In this document: in pieces, positions 38,001 through 50,645 of the stretch | Layout: every line of letters starts with the position of its first letter | How positions within the stretch are numbered: the first letter of the stretch is position 1 | Assembly: GCA_030998225.1 (NCBI GenBank) | Contig: JAPYXD010000608.1 | Span: 5,486,501 to 5,550,500 of the forward strand | From: Diplolepis rosae | Lineage: Eukaryota; Arthropoda; Insecta; Hymenoptera; Diplolepididae | Reading direction: 5' to 3' | Length of the DNA stretch: 64,000 nucleotides | Made by a program: the position numbers and the translations under genes | Notes under the pieces: model-generated | Told to the model about the DNA's origin: nothing | The model's database searches: none | The model's input: only the letters and a program-made list of their open reading frames with translations

Positions 38001-39270
38001 CACGGTGACCCATTTTAATCTATAATCCCAAATGTCTTCTAAAATATTTTAACTACGAAAAAATGGTGCGGGCAAAGGTTGACCAGGACTGAGGGGGACA
38101 TTTAACTGTACCATCGATTTTGATCGTCAGATCAATTTTCTAGGTCAAATGGAGGTAAGACCCTTTTCTTAGATGAGAACCCCTATTTTTGACTGTGAAT
38201 TTGAAAAGAGCGGGAAATTTCACGTCATAAATGACCTGTGGAATAATGGTTTTTGTGATCTTGGAAAGGTAGAAAGTTAATATCAAATGTCTGAGAAGTG
38301 ACCAGATCCCCTTTTTTTGAATTGTCTTGGTTTTTCGGTGTAAACAAACGTTCAAGATGCTTCACAAAAGTCGATGAAATGTTAAGGTGTACATCACCTT
38401 GATCATCATGACCTGAAGGTCAATTTTTAAGGTGACTTGAAGGTCAAGATGATTTTTCTTAAATTGAACTCTGCGCCCTGATAAATTTTTTTTGTAGACT
38501 TCAGGCTGTGGATTGTTATTACCCCCCCCCCCCCAAACACACCCAGACAGTAACAATCGTTTCGGATAAGATGTAAAGACTGTGGCTATGTAGTTACAAA
38601 AATGACAATCTTGACAATGTCACTTCTCTGTGACTAGTTACAAGAAAAGAGACACTTTGTCCTTACTTTTAGCGTTACCCAGAAAAAACGGCGTGGACGT
38701 AGTAAATTCTGTTTCCTTCGGGGTGCTTTCTTGTCGTGAGTTCCCCTCGCCTCTCACAATCCATAGCCTGAAGTCTACAAAAAAAATTTATCTGGGCGCA
38801 GAGTTCAATCTAAGAAAAATCATCTTGACCTTCAAGTCACCTTAAAAATTGACCTGAAGGTCATGATGATCAAGGTGATGTACACCTTAACATTTCATCG
38901 ACTTTTGTGAAGCATCTTGAACGTTTGTTTACACCGAAAAACCAAGACAATTCAAAAAAAGGGCATCTGGTCATTTCTCAGACATTTGATATTAACTTTT
39001 TACCTTTCTAAGACCACAAAAACCATTATTCCACAGGTCATTCATGACGTGATATTTTACGCTCTTTTCAAATCCGCAGTCAAAAACAGGGGTTCTCATC
39101 TAAGAAATGGGTCTTACCTCCATTTGACCTAGAAAATTAATCTCACGGTCAAAATCGATGGTACAGTCAAATGTCCTCCTCGGCCCTGGGCAACCTTCGC
39201 CCCAACATTTTTTCATAGATAAAGTATTTAAAAAGATATTTGGGATTATAGATTAAAATGGGTCAGCGTG
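38001..39270. mobile_element. 1.27-kb foldback element with TA duplication
   Basis: Ends CACGGTGACCCATTTTAATC and (mirror) CACGCTGACCCATTTTAATC lie inside TATA on both sides. Arms of about 470-500 bp are closely similar and give the same 71-codon pseudo-ORF on opposite strands. Between the arms is a 13-base C run (38522-38534). Several AAGGTCA half-sites (nuclear-receptor type) occur in each arm. No transposase. Confidence 0.85.
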
Positions 39271-39474
39271 TATATAGGATTTGAAGTTGGTAGTATTTAC
39301 CCTTGGTTGAAAGTAAGTTTGCTATGATTGAGTCCAGTGGGTTAAAAATTGTAACTCAAGTCCTAACATCATAGACGTTTAGATGAATCTTAATAAAATT
39401 GTAAATTTGTGGTCCAGCTGGTTTGGATGGTTGATTCTCTGATCCCGGTTTGTCGAGAAGATTCTCTAAGGCGA

Positions 39475-39723
39475 TCATTCTATTGATCTGTAGATCTGGC
39501 TATAACTTATGTCGATAAAATCACGCACGCGGTAATGCTGCCTTGATCCCTTCATTAGTTCCCTAATTTGTTCGTTACTCGCGGTGGTAGAGTCGTGGGA
39601 CGTGAAAATATGTTCAATCAGGTTTACTGAGAAACCTATTAAATGCGACAATTCTATAGAGTTTTTTTTATGAAGTGAGTCACTTTTTTCGGGGGGTCGT
39701 GGTTTTTTCCTACAAATGAGCAA
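39475..39723 (-). other. 82-codon open frame, unrecognised
   Basis: The minus frame includes HLIGFSVNLIEHIFTSHDST and REL MKGSRQHYRVRDFIDI-like sequence, protein-like in composition. No family recognised; may be a retroelement remnant. Confidence 0.25.
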
Positions 39724-40376
39724 TTTGGTGGAATATTACATTCATAAAAAGATCCGAAAAGGGTTTAGCGAAATTTGTAGTTTTTCAAAAGTTATGGTTA
39801 TTCAAAGTTTTCAGCAGTAGCTTGGTAATTACTTGTTTTCATTTAATCTACTGTAAGGATTTTGCTTATTTTTTTACTGTCTTATTTCGTATGTCCATTC
39901 TACAAGAAAAAAAATTACAACAATGTCGCATAAAAAATTGCTGAAATGAGCAAAAATTCTTATAAACAAATTAAATTTGTTGCAACTTCTCAATCTTTTT
40001 TTATGCTTTCATGTTTATTACCGGAAATTCCGGTAAAAGAAAAACTTGGTAAGTTCAATACGGTCATAAGTTATGCGTGTTTTCATATCGAGGCGCAATG
40101 TGACTCGTGATATATGCAACACGTTGCGCGATACCTACGTAGATGCATGTCTTTCAACGTATGCGCATTTCTTCCGTTTCTAATCATATGAATAATTTAT
40201 CCTGCTTGTCGTTGCGGGTTGCCAATTAATAAACACCGTAATAACTGTATATAATTGTATATAATTGTATATAATTGTAAAAGGTTTTATTTCTTATTAA
40301 TTCTTTTTATACTGTGAACCAGCACCGTCGGAAAAGTACATAACTTTTTCAATTTCATTTGACATTAATTCCCTTT
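39724..40376. other. no gene recognised; short tandem repeat
   Basis: Contains the palindrome TTACCGGAAATTCCGGTAA (40018) and three TGTATATAAT units at 40246-40275. Confidence 0.5.
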
Positions 40377-42060
40377 TCAAGTGAAGATTAAAGCTGAGTG
40401 GAAATTTTTCGCCGCTTCACATGGCAAAGGGGCATGTAATGGAATCGGAGCGACTGTCAAACGACATGCATTTAGAACAAGTTTATAAGAAGGTAATATC
40501 ACGAGGGAAGTCACACTTTTGCTGGTATGATTGATGTCGTCATGTTTTATAGTCTCATAATCTACAGCATTTCTGGTAGTGCATATAGCGCTACTGCCAT
40601 TATCACCCATAAAAATCCCCAATTGAACATTGCATTCCTTGAAAATAGCGTTATTGACAAGTAATACTGCAGCTTCAGGCTCCATGGCTTTGGCACTGTC
40701 TTCAAAGTTTAACATGCAATCATGATCGTCTTTGGGGTGACCCAGGTCACACAATTTGCATTTACGTCTTAAAATCACTAGCTAAAATTTTGCCAGTAAG
40801 CCAACCAATTATACAAGCAATACCCAGCAAACTATCGTAACTTCTTCCGGATCCTTTTGTCGGCCAACCTGTTTCAAAGTATCCAGCTATCCGTACGATA
40901 TTCTAAGATGTGACAATCATTGTTTTTTCGTCTTCCATAGACTGACCAGGAAAAATAAAACCACTCTGCAGACGATCAGGCCGAAAAACAGTCAGCAAAA
41001 AAGAGATAACAAGTAGAATAAAAATTGAAAAAAAAAACAATTGTAATAATCAGAGATTTTTTTTTATTTATAGATAAAAACAATCATGTTGTATAAAAAT
41101 CATTAGATACAATTCAAAGGCTAAATTGAATTTCAAAAAAAGTATTTAAAATTGTACAATTCATTTTTGCATATCGCATTGATAGCTTTCGTGCTATATA
41201 ATTTTATGCAAATTTGTCTCCGTATATTACAAAAATAATTTTTTATTCTATTTAACTTCACAGATAATTAATACTAAATACTACTGATTAATACAATGCA
41301 GCTATGGAATAAATCTAATCTTATACCATTACAGCACTGATGTTTCATGATGTCATAGAAAATTATCTCTTACCACAATTTTTTTTTATTTTAGTCGAGT
41401 TCATTATTCAGATATAACAATACATCATCGATAAATACAAAAAAAACGGTTCTTAAATTAAGTCACAGCAGCTGTTTCACTTTTTCATAATTTTCAATAG
41501 TTACTAATTTCTTTTTCATGTGTTTTGAAAGTAGTACAATGCAATGGTGGAATGTTCACTGCAGACGAAAATTTATTCAAATGGGTATTTTCCCATACCT
41601 GCATCCAAAACACCTGTAAAAAACATATCAAATGTATACTATCATCAGTCACTTTTTGGTACATTTTTTATATTTACATTGTTATTTTTGCTTACCAATC
41701 GCAGCTTTTGTATTCACATCATAATGTACATGATAATCCGCGACCGAGAGTTTTTAGGCGGACTATTCGACAACCTTCTACACCTTTAAAAGGTGAAACA
41801 TTTGCATCAACTTTATCACTACGTAATGCTGTAGTAATTTTGTTAGTTGACAAGGCTGCGGTTTTGAGGTTATGTAACTTGGACTTCGTGCCATAAATAT
41901 TTCTTACATTTTTGCCTATATTTTCTGCTGTAACACGAGCTTTGTATACTTTCTCTGTAACTCATTTTCCATCCCAATAATATCGTTGAACTTCACCACT
42001 TTTAACAATACACTATTTTATCAGCTTCAGCATGATAAATACGATTTATCACAGCTGAGG
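40377..42060 (-). pseudogene. Mutator-like (PF20700-type) transposase pseudogene
   Basis: On the minus strand the order is: an N-terminal piece at about 41960-41700 (ENIGKNVRNIYGTKSKLHNL, then KGVEGCRIVRLKTLGRGLSC with the CTL/CEY zinc pair), AT-rich interruption, then the catalytic part from about 40960: GWPTKGSGRSYDSLLGIACI, CKLCDLGHPKDDHDC, FEDSAKAMEPEAAVLL, GIFMGDNGSSAI and KHDDINHTSKSV. This pattern is that of animal 'Mutator-like transposase domain' proteins. A frameshift near 40778, stops and an insertion of several hundred bases make it inactive. The C-terminus beyond 40377 is lost. Confidence 0.65.
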
Positions 42061-42125
42061 CTGTGTCGAGTAGCTCGCCGGTTAGAGCATGCAGACTAGA
42101 GATGTGTGAGTGTGTCCGTACGCAC
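42061..42125. repeat. possible tRNA-derived 5' half
   Basis: GAGTAGCTCGCCGGTTAGAGC is a good A box of the tRNA D-arm type. No B box follows, so it is at best the head of a SINE or a chance match. Confidence 0.25.
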
Positions 42126-43077
42126 TCACACGAAAAACCGGGTGGCAGTGTTGCCACGTCAAATACCTCGCAAGTCAAATGCACGATATTTTTTGTTTTG
42201 ACTACAGTATTACCGCTAGAACCGCCTTAAGTTCCCCTTAGATCCCCTTAGATCCCCTTCAAACGACAATTGTTTACTTAGTCGCGTTTTGCAGTAAAAT
42301 CAGTGCTCTTAAATTTCTATTAGATCCACGTAAAGAAATGTTTAAAAAATAATTTCGGATTTTAATAACCACTTGGGTTCTTCTAGAACTTTTTACAAAC
42401 GTTTGGTGAAATTAATCTCTAACTGCAATCTTAGAGGTTTCTAAACGGTTTATAATGTTTGCTTGTAATGTTGTTCGTAATGATTCCTAACGGGTATTTT
42501 TAGAAGGGAAAGTCGGGTCCGTAAACTAAGCCTATAAATACCTTTTTTTACATCCAACGCTTCAATGATAATTCTAATTAAAAACAATTGAAGTCATATA
42601 GCTTTCGTTTTTTCAAATGTCACCCGCTGCATACAAACTCTTTCTCAATTTGTAAAGATTTGATTAAAATGTCTGAATTGCTCAGAAATAAGCAGCCACG
42701 GTTTCCTGCGAAACCGAAACGAATCCATTTTGTAAAACAAGATGCACCAATGGATCACTACAAGGGACTCAATAGGTGTTAAAATGATTCCAATCACCGT
42801 TATTACAAACATGAAAGGAAAAAGGGTCCGAAAACGGGGCAGATTTTCACGTGAAAAATTAATTTTCGTTTTTTTCAATAATTGTTTTCTCACCTAAATT
42901 TTTTTTTTCGAGATTGTTGTTGCTCATCATGTGCTTTGACATGTCTTGAAACCTTCAAAAATTATTTTGAAATTTTTGAAATATTTTACATTACTATGAA
43001 TGAATTCAAACCTGTGAAATGTTTTAAAATCTTTCCGAAATTCTTTTTCAAAATTTTTAAATATTTGAAAATTTTTA
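42126..43077. other. no gene recognised
   Basis: Contains three CCCCTTAGAT units at about 42233-42260 and AT-rich sequence with short open frames on both strands (42588-42893), without motifs. Confidence 0.4.
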
Positions 43078-43631
43078 ATAGTATATTATGTGCCTAGACG
43101 CATAATGAGGGTTATTACGCGACGAGCGACAATGCTCGCAGGAGATCGCAGCCAAGGCGTAGTCGAGGCGTAGCTGAGGCGTAGCTGAGGCAAAGCTGAG
43201 ACGAAGCCGAGACGAAGCCGAGGCGCGATCAGTCCTGCGAGCATTTTAAGCGAGTCTCGTACGTAGCCGAATTATGTGCATTGGCACATATTCTATTTTA
43301 TGTGACTTCGGCGCATATACGAGTTTTTATGCGTACACTCGAATCCAATCTGAAAAGGTTGAAATTGCCGTGATTATCGCCCATCTCACTTGACATTTCG
43401 CGAATACTTCCGGCCATTTTGATTTTCTCGATCTTGTGTAGTAGTAGCTTATTGTAATAGACGCATGCGCAGTTCAAATGTACGAGGCTTTGTTAGTACG
43501 GTGCCAACGCTGTACGAAAAAGAAGAAGACTAAGAAGAAGATTACGCTCCGCTGTATCGTAATAGGCGCATGCGCAGTTCAATTTTTACATTACATTGCT
43601 CTGTATCGTAATACACAACATTACGCTACAG
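43078..43631. repeat. GC-rich dispersed repeat, copy B (partner at 12552-13074)
   Basis: Same order as copy A. The inner block has more tandem units (GGCGTAGCTGA repeated, then GACGAAGCCGA twice), so the two copies differ mainly in unit number and scattered substitutions. The GCATGCGCAGTTCAA pair is kept. Confidence 0.75.
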
Positions 43632-44429
43632 TTGAATTCGGAAAAATAAAAATTAGGGCAAATAGTAATTAGAAAAAATATAATATATGGAATATCATAA
43701 TTTGGTGAAATTAAAATTAGGACAAATAATACTTCGGAGAATTGAAAATTATACCCAACGACATTTCGGTGGAATAAAAATTAGAGAAAACTATTGTTTA
43801 AGTAGGAACTATAAAAATTGATGTTAAATGGTTATTTTTGTCGATGTTTTATCGATCAAATGAACATTAGGGAAAATAGAATTTGGGGAATATTCATGCG
43901 CCTCTCGAGAATCACATTCGAGTAATCAACTCAGCCGTTAGAATAGATAGATTTTTTCTTTGTTTTATAATTATTATGGAATGTAATATACGTTATAGGT
44001 CTATGGTTTTCCAGTACAATAAGTACCCGGAATTTCGCGAGGAACACGGACCTCTTTAAAGCCTCGCAGACGGCTGTGGGCCAACCGAACAACCTTCTGA
44101 AAATATTATTATTTTATACAATAAAATACAAACTGTAATAAATATGAGATTGAATGTATAACAAAACTCACGCATTCAGTAATACTGCAATAGTTGTGTC
44201 AACCAATTAAATAGCAGTGGCATACCTTTAACCATTTTTGAATTGTTTAAGACACATGACTGCTTGTCGTCAAAACATCCATCTATTCATTAGCGCTTAT
44301 ACACGTATTGACTGAAGTAATTAATTTAAAGAAATAAGAATTTGAAATTTACAAATGACTTTCAGGCATCCAGAATTATCAACAATTCGGCCCAACAAAA
44401 GCATTGTCAACAAAGTTGGTCATTAGGTA
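43632..44429. other. no gene recognised
   Basis: AT-rich. 43640-43900 has a loose repeat of TAAAATTAGG(A/G)AAAATA-type phrases spaced at 40-60 bp. Confidence 0.4.
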
Positions 44430-45267
44430 AAGCGACGATACCCTCCAACGGCAAAACATATTGTCGTTTCAACGAAAGTACTCTCTAAAGGCCTTTGGAG
44501 GACGACATTAAATCATTCCATACCTGAAGATGTACCGACTCAGAGAACGGTCGTCATGACCAATTATGAAAAAAAAGTGTGGTCGATCATTGACGAAGAG
44601 GGATTCGCGTCAGTCGTGTTTGCGTCGCCAAGACTCGTGGAAAAATGTAAAAGTTCCATAACTATTACAATTAATGTTACTTTTTACATTGCTTCAAATT
44701 TTCTTTTCTAAGAAAAAAAATCGTTTTAAGAATTGTTTCCGTAAGTGATTTTAATTCTTTTTCAACATATCCCCTTCGAAATTTCCACTTTTATTCAATG
44801 CTGATACCAACATTAAACAAGAATTTGTAACTTTATTTCAACACGGATTTGCACATTAATTTCAACATTATTTTTATGTTAATTAAATCCGCATTGAAAT
44901 CAACGATAGTTTTGACGTAGTAATCAGCGTAGATTTAAATTTTTGTATAATCAATGATTTTTTCCGCATTATTATCAATATCGTCAAGTACTCGTAACTT
45001 TCTGTAATATAGGGAATACCACTCCCATGGGTGATAATCAGCAGAAAAATTACAGCGGCCTATAGGTCGGTTTTTCAGAAACTGCAGGAAATCGCGCCAT
45101 TTATCAAGCCAGTTATTGTTTTCACAGAATTTGAACTGGCTTTGATAAATACTGCGAAGGAATTTTACGGAAAAAACTGTTTGGTTGAGGGGTGCACGTT
45201 CCACTACAATTATGACACAATTTTACAAAATAACTTTATAAACAAACTAATTAAAGTTATTAAATAA
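44430..45267 (+). pseudogene. MULE transposase fragment
   Basis: At 45010-45235 the plus strand encodes the core of a MULE (PF10551) transposase: GIPLPWVIISRKITAAYRSV, then PVIVFTEFELALINTA, where the DFE motif with the second catalytic Asp is changed to EFE, and CLVEGCTFHYN (GCxFHxxQ-type block). An upstream open stretch (44430-44720), ending EEGFASVVFASPRLVEKC, fits the sequence just before the first catalytic Asp in this family. The region between (44720-45000), where that Asp should be, is AT-rich and non-coding. Dead copy, different from the Mutator-like one at 40377. Confidence 0.65.
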
Positions 45268-45512
45268 AAATAAAGTATTAAGTAAAAAAATACATTAAAA
45301 GTGATACATTGAAAGGGCGTTGGAATTTTAAATTCCAAAATTAAATAAATTTAAACACCATTAAGGAAGGAGCTTTTCTAATGATCAAAATACCCTCGTC
45401 CCGCGATTAAGTGCACCTTGTTTGAGTGCGACCTTCACGCTTGACTGCGTTTGTCTTCACCCCGAACGTCCCGCAAGGGTCCATACTCGAGTTAACCATC
45501 ACTCGTCGCAGG

Positions 45513-47810
45513 CAGTGTCTCCAGAACGTGGGATTTTTCGGCCCCCACCATGTTCCCATCTGGGAGAAACACATGCAAACGTGGCGTGTCAGTGTGTCGG
45601 CTCTGCTACACGCTGCGGTCACCAGCTTCGTGTAAAGCCGAAGGTGCACGAAGACGGACTTCGTTACAATGCTTGAGTTTTCAAGTTATTTTTAGATTTC
45701 ACGCTTTCGTTTATCGAGTCGAAATTAAGAATTGTATTTTTCTCGAGTACGTGCAAAAGAGGCGCGAAGCAGACGACGAATTTGAATTTACGAAGTATAT
45801 AGTTCAAGAAATAACACTTTTCTTCAATTTCTTGAAGAAAGTCTGCATGAAATAAACATCAGTATGATCTTGGAAAATTTCATGAGGATTTCAACACTTC
45901 AAAAATAAACTTTCAGTGAAATTTAGTGACAATAAAAGTATAAAATTTGAATCAATATATAATTTTCCATTCAAATTTATATACTTCTTACTAATTTTGT
46001 ACATTTAACAATTTTTCAATTAGAACAATATTTTCTATCAAGATAAAATGAACATAAAATTCAAGTTCATAATTTATATTTTCAGTTATATGTTAGAAAT
46101 ATTTTCATCTCACATTTTTGTAGCCTAAGCACAAACTTTTCATTCCAAAACTTAAAATCTCTACGGAAATGGAAAATTGTCTAATAGCAGTAGATAAATT
46201 AAAAAGCTAAAATATGTGTTTATTGGTATTTCCATATTAACATATAAATATCAATCAAGTTTAAATTTTACATAAAAATGTTCGTTCGAAGTGTTCAAAT
46301 CTTGTTACAATTTGACAAGATTTTATGGAGGAGTGCAATCTTTTGGATGAAATATTTTGTAGTTCTTAATTTGTCTGTCCGTCTGAAATCGTAGTAAGAT
46401 TTGAACAGTAAACAACAAATTTTCCAATAGAATTCAGGATCAATAATAATTGATTCAGGAAATACTTCAACTCTGTAGAGCATTTTTGTATTTCGAATTC
46501 AAAATGTGTGCTTAAGCCACAAAAAAGTAAGCTGAAAATGTAAATATAAAACTAATTATGTCATGTTTATGTCTTCTTGATGGAAAATACTTTGCATATA
46601 ATTCTCTAATTCGATATTTTTTTAATGTATGAACATTCAAGAAATTGATAAATATTCCATCTTTTTATAGGAACTAAAAATTTCCGGATAATGCTTTGAT
46701 TGAGAAAGCTAAAAATTTGTCAAATATTGATATAAATTGCACAGACTTTTAATCTCATAAATGAAATGCTTTATAGAAAGTCAAAATTTTCTTATTACTG
46801 CACTTAATCAAATTTATAAAGTAAAAATATTTTTTAATTGATGCTTTCACTCAATTCTTTAAACATTCATTAATTGAAAATTGTACTCAAAATTTAATCT
46901 TGCAGCGTTCCAATATTCCCACAATGTTACAAAATCTTATTAATCATTATTTTAGTCGAATTATTTTCAAAATATTTAAAAAATAAATGTAAATATTTTG
47001 ATTAAATTTTATAGAAATATCAACTACAACATTCTCAAATTTTATAAATAAACTACTAAATTCAAAAAGTTTCGGATTTTTTTAAAAACTGTACAAATTT
47101 CAAATATGAATCAGTCAAAATCTACTGATTATCAGTGAAATTTGACTGATTTAAGTAACTAAAAACAGGTTACTGTGAATCAGTCAAATTTCACTGATTA
47201 CTTCAGTGAAAAGTAACTGATTTAACAGTGAAAAATATTGTTTCCGCTGATGATTCAGTGAAAAGGAAAATCACTGATTCAATCAGTGAAAATTTGACTG
47301 ATTCAGATTTAGAGTGTATACAAATTTCAAATATAAAGTGTACTCTGTACATTAATCAAACAAATTTAGAAGATGAATATTTTAATAAATATTCCTAAAT
47401 ATTATTGGAATATGATACATATCGATTTAGAAAAACTTCTTCAAAGTACTCAGACATTTTTCTTATTTTACGACATTTTTGCACCATGTTTGACCTTTGG
47501 GTAGGACTCAAGAAAACAATTGTAGACATACTTTCATTACTTAGTAAAATACTATGAAGACTTGCTTTTTAAATTAAAGCGAAAACTTTTAAAACCTTTA
47601 ACAATCGGTTGCATAGATTCGGCTCTAATCTTGGACGCAATTAGAGAAATAGGTTTTTTTGCTTTTTTTAGATCTAGTTTTTGCCTTAAACATAAAAGAA
47701 AGAAAACACATTTGAAATATTAAAATAAAAAAGCTGGTTCATTCTTAGGGAATCCCAAATATTCTGAAATAAAACTCCTTTCCACACCACCACGGAGGTA
47801 GAGTTTACTA
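45513..47810. repeat. left inverted arm of the hAT element
   Basis: About 2298 bp, non-coding. It contains the 62-codon frame at 46295-46483 that is repeated identically in the other arm (52522-52710), and a cluster of ATCAGT words at 47105-47320. It ends with CACACCACCACGGAGGT next to the unique centre. Confidence 0.85.
47105..47320. repeat. cluster of ATCAGTGAAA / CTGATT words in the left arm
   Basis: More than a dozen copies of ATCAGT or its complement ACTGAT within about 215 bp, mostly as AATCAGTGAAA or GACTGATT. The mirror cluster is at 51140-51350. Clustered short subterminal repeats of this kind bind hAT transposases in other elements. Confidence 0.7.
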
Positions 47811-48487
47811 GTAATAGTTCAATAAATTTTATGTACACTTTCAAGGCACATCGTTTCTCCTTTTGCAAAAATTTTTAAAACTTCTAATTGTTCAAGTAAT
47901 TGGGAGAAGTACATTTAAAAAAAAAATTGTTTTCGCTACTTCCACTCGCGCTAGCTTAACAAATTTTCAGAATTTTACGATTTTATTAATATTGTATTAA
48001 GTGTCTACATTTTCTGAAACTATCTACAGGAGAAAAATTTTAATACTTTAGTAAAGAAAGTTTTCTGAAAAGTTGTAGCTCAATCAGATTAATAGCCAAA
48101 AAGTTACCAATGTTTTAAATCGCAAACGAACGGTATAGAGGTCAAATTGGAGACGAAAACAAATAATAATAGCAACCTTCTTTTGTTTTCTTCTAAGATA
48201 TACTTGATTCTCGCTTTATGCGTTATTTGAGAAGGCAAGAGTGTGGATTCTTCATATTTTTATCGTAATTCCTTATTGAAAACGGAAAAAGTAAGAATAT
48301 TATATTATTATTTGGTGATACGTGAGTGCTCTTACGTACGTTATTGTTTGATGCTTGTGGGTAAGTTTATTTTGTGAAACTTAATTTGTGTGCAGATTAC
48401 AAATTATTCACATTCGCTCAATTTTATCGACTTTTCATCTTATTAATTCTTTTCAAATAATTCTGTTTTCCTTCGTCGTATAATTTA

Positions 48488-50116
48488 TTGTTCACAATGA
48501 GTAATCCGGTTGACCCAAATTCGAGTGTTTTGAAGGACAGCCAGGTTCAAACGAAGGTTGACCACCGTTTGAACTCTGGTTCAAACGAATGTCAACCCGC
48601 TAGAAAAGTCATGAAAAATGCAAAAAACTTTCAGTTGGGATGGTTTGAGGAATTTCCGTCGTGGAGAGAGTGGGTGGTTACATTAGCAGATGAAACAAGA
48701 TTTCACTGCAAAATTTGCAATAAAACGTTGCTATGTGGCAAATCGGAAATTGAAAAGCATGAAGCATCTTTATCACACAGAAAGAAGCAAGAGTTTTCAA
48801 ATAAATTAGAATGTTATGGAGTAGTAAGTGAAAATTCTTCTAATGTAACTGCCAATTCTTACAGTGTTGAACCTTGTGTAGCAAGTTCTTCTGCTTCAGA
48901 ATTTACAAATTCCACGATTCCGGAAAGTGTTACTTTCAACCAGAAAGTACAAGAAGCAGAGATTAGGATTAGTACATTTTTCGTAGAGCATAATTTACCA
49001 TTCGCGATTTCATCAGAATTGATAGGACTTTTCCAAGATATGGAACCTTCGGTTTTAAAACACGTTAGATTGAGCCACACTAAAATGGCCCTAGTTGTAA
49101 ATAACGTCGTATGTGCAGCTGAAACTGATCGCATGGCAAATATTTTGCGTAAGCAATCATTTTCAGTGTACGAAGACGAAACGACCGACAGGACTCTAGA
49201 AAAGTGGCTGTCATTAATAGTTCGATATGTGGAGCCAACGACATTTTCTGTCAGGGTGGAATTGCTCCAGCTTATTAATGTAAATGCTTCGGATTGTTCT
49301 GCCTCTAAAATTTTTGATGCGTTCGAAAAAGCATTGTCCGGGCAGAAAATCCCTTTATCTAATATCTGTGCTTTAGCTTGTGATAATGCACAGGTGATGG
49401 TCGGCAATAGGTCCTCATTTAAAACAAAATTAAAGGAAAAAAGTCCCCGTTTAATTGTTTTCCCGTGTGTCTCGCATTCGTCAGCAATTGTAGCAAAATA
49501 TGCTTGTGCCACAATGCCAGATGTAGAGGATTTAATCAAAGATTTGCCAGCTTTTCTTAATGCTAGCTCCAAGCGAACGGCTATTTTTCGATCGATTGTT
49601 TTGGAATTAGGAAATGACTATCAAAAAATTCCTAGTCATTCTGAAACTCGCTGGCTTGTCCGCTATCGATGCATAGATATTATAATAAAGAATTGGGAAG
49701 TTATTCTTCAGTATCTTATGGTCCTCGTATCTGAGAAGGTAGAGAAGGCCAAAGACTTGTTAGGAAAAATGCAGAATCCTTTGACACTCGCATATTTCCT
49801 ATTCTTGAAATTTACTTTGAATAGGTTCAACGTATACAATGCGAAATTTCAAAGTCGCGAAACAATGGTTCAGGAACTCCAGCCAAACTCGGCTAAATTC
49901 TTCGTATGGATTCTTAGCAGTTATTTGAAAGAGGGTCTTCTTCAACCGAATTTATTCTTTCAAATCATTAGAAATGTTAACTTTGCAGATCCTAGTAATC
50001 AAAAGCCGCTTCAAGACATTGACGTTGGTAAGGAAACGCGAGAATATTTCCAGCAGCAACTTACAAACAAGAAATTGCAAATAGTAGAAGTTGATCTATT
50101 TCTTCGTAATTGTTGA
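48488..50116 (+). pseudogene. hAT transposase, main part (BED-like finger to insertion domain)
   Basis: Open for 542 codons. A BED/C2H2-type finger lies at residues about 75-100 (FHCKICNKTL, then IEKHEASLSHRKK). The RNase H-like core follows: EDETTDRTLEKWLSLIVRYV (first catalytic Asp, about 232), NICALACDNAQVMVG (second Asp, about 300) and CVSHSSAIVAKYAC. The insertion region has SHSETRWLVRYRCID (about 390), as in other hAT proteins. The ATG context is AACAATGAG, a second Met four codons in. It stops at TGA 50114 because of a one-base frameshift; the frame continues in the next entry. The protein would act in the nucleus on the element's own ends. Confidence 0.85.
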
Positions 50117-50515
50117 AATTTTATGTCACAGCAAGCGAAGAAATTCGCAATCGACTTCCTTTTGATGACATCTTTTTGTCTTGCGTTGCTGTTTTCCGGC
50201 CTCAAGTAGCTTTCTATGCTGATCGAAGCGAAACTTTTCCTAGGGTCTGGAAAGTTTGTCAAGATTTAGGGTCGTTTGATAGAATAGGTGTACAAAAAGA
50301 GTGGGATTCTTTACTCAAAATCAGACAGGAACTCAAAGAAAAGTGGTCGAATTTATCTTTTGACGAAATGTGGTCTAGTATCGGTGTATCTTCGACGAGT
50401 ACAGAGGAAAAACTTTTTCCAAATTTGACCTCAGTATTGAATCATGTTCGGAGTCTTCCTCATTCAAATGCTGAGGCGGAGCGAGGTTTCTCCATGCTCA
50501 CGGACGCGAAAACAT
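50110..50515 (+). pseudogene. hAT transposase, C-terminal part after frameshift
   Basis: The shifted frame continues directly (LLKFYVTASEEIRNRLPFDD) and reaches the hAT dimerisation domain with the catalytic-Glu block LPHSNAEAERGFSMLTDAK at about 50457-50510. After this the reading turns into Phe-rich non-homologous sequence, so the last 30-40 residues usual for hATC are missing. The right arm begins soon after (50646). The frameshift plus truncation argue against current activity. Confidence 0.8.
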
Positions 50516-50645
50516 TTGTAGCGTTTTTTACCACTTTGCTTCATTTTTTTCCTTTTTTCTTTTTGCTTGAAAGCAAAAACCCTTTTCGTTTCGTAGGACG
50601 TGGACTAGGCCTACAGGGGATACCACGTAAAAAAAACGAGCCTTA

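Noticed and set aside
38140..39132. Paired 71-codon ORFs (MNVCLHRKTKTIQKKG) suggesting a duplicated gene.
   Set aside because: They are the mirrored arms of the 38001-39270 element and have no further coding support.
48859..49572. 237-codon minus ORF inside the hAT transposase.
   Set aside because: Antisense shadow; the plus frame has all the family motifs.
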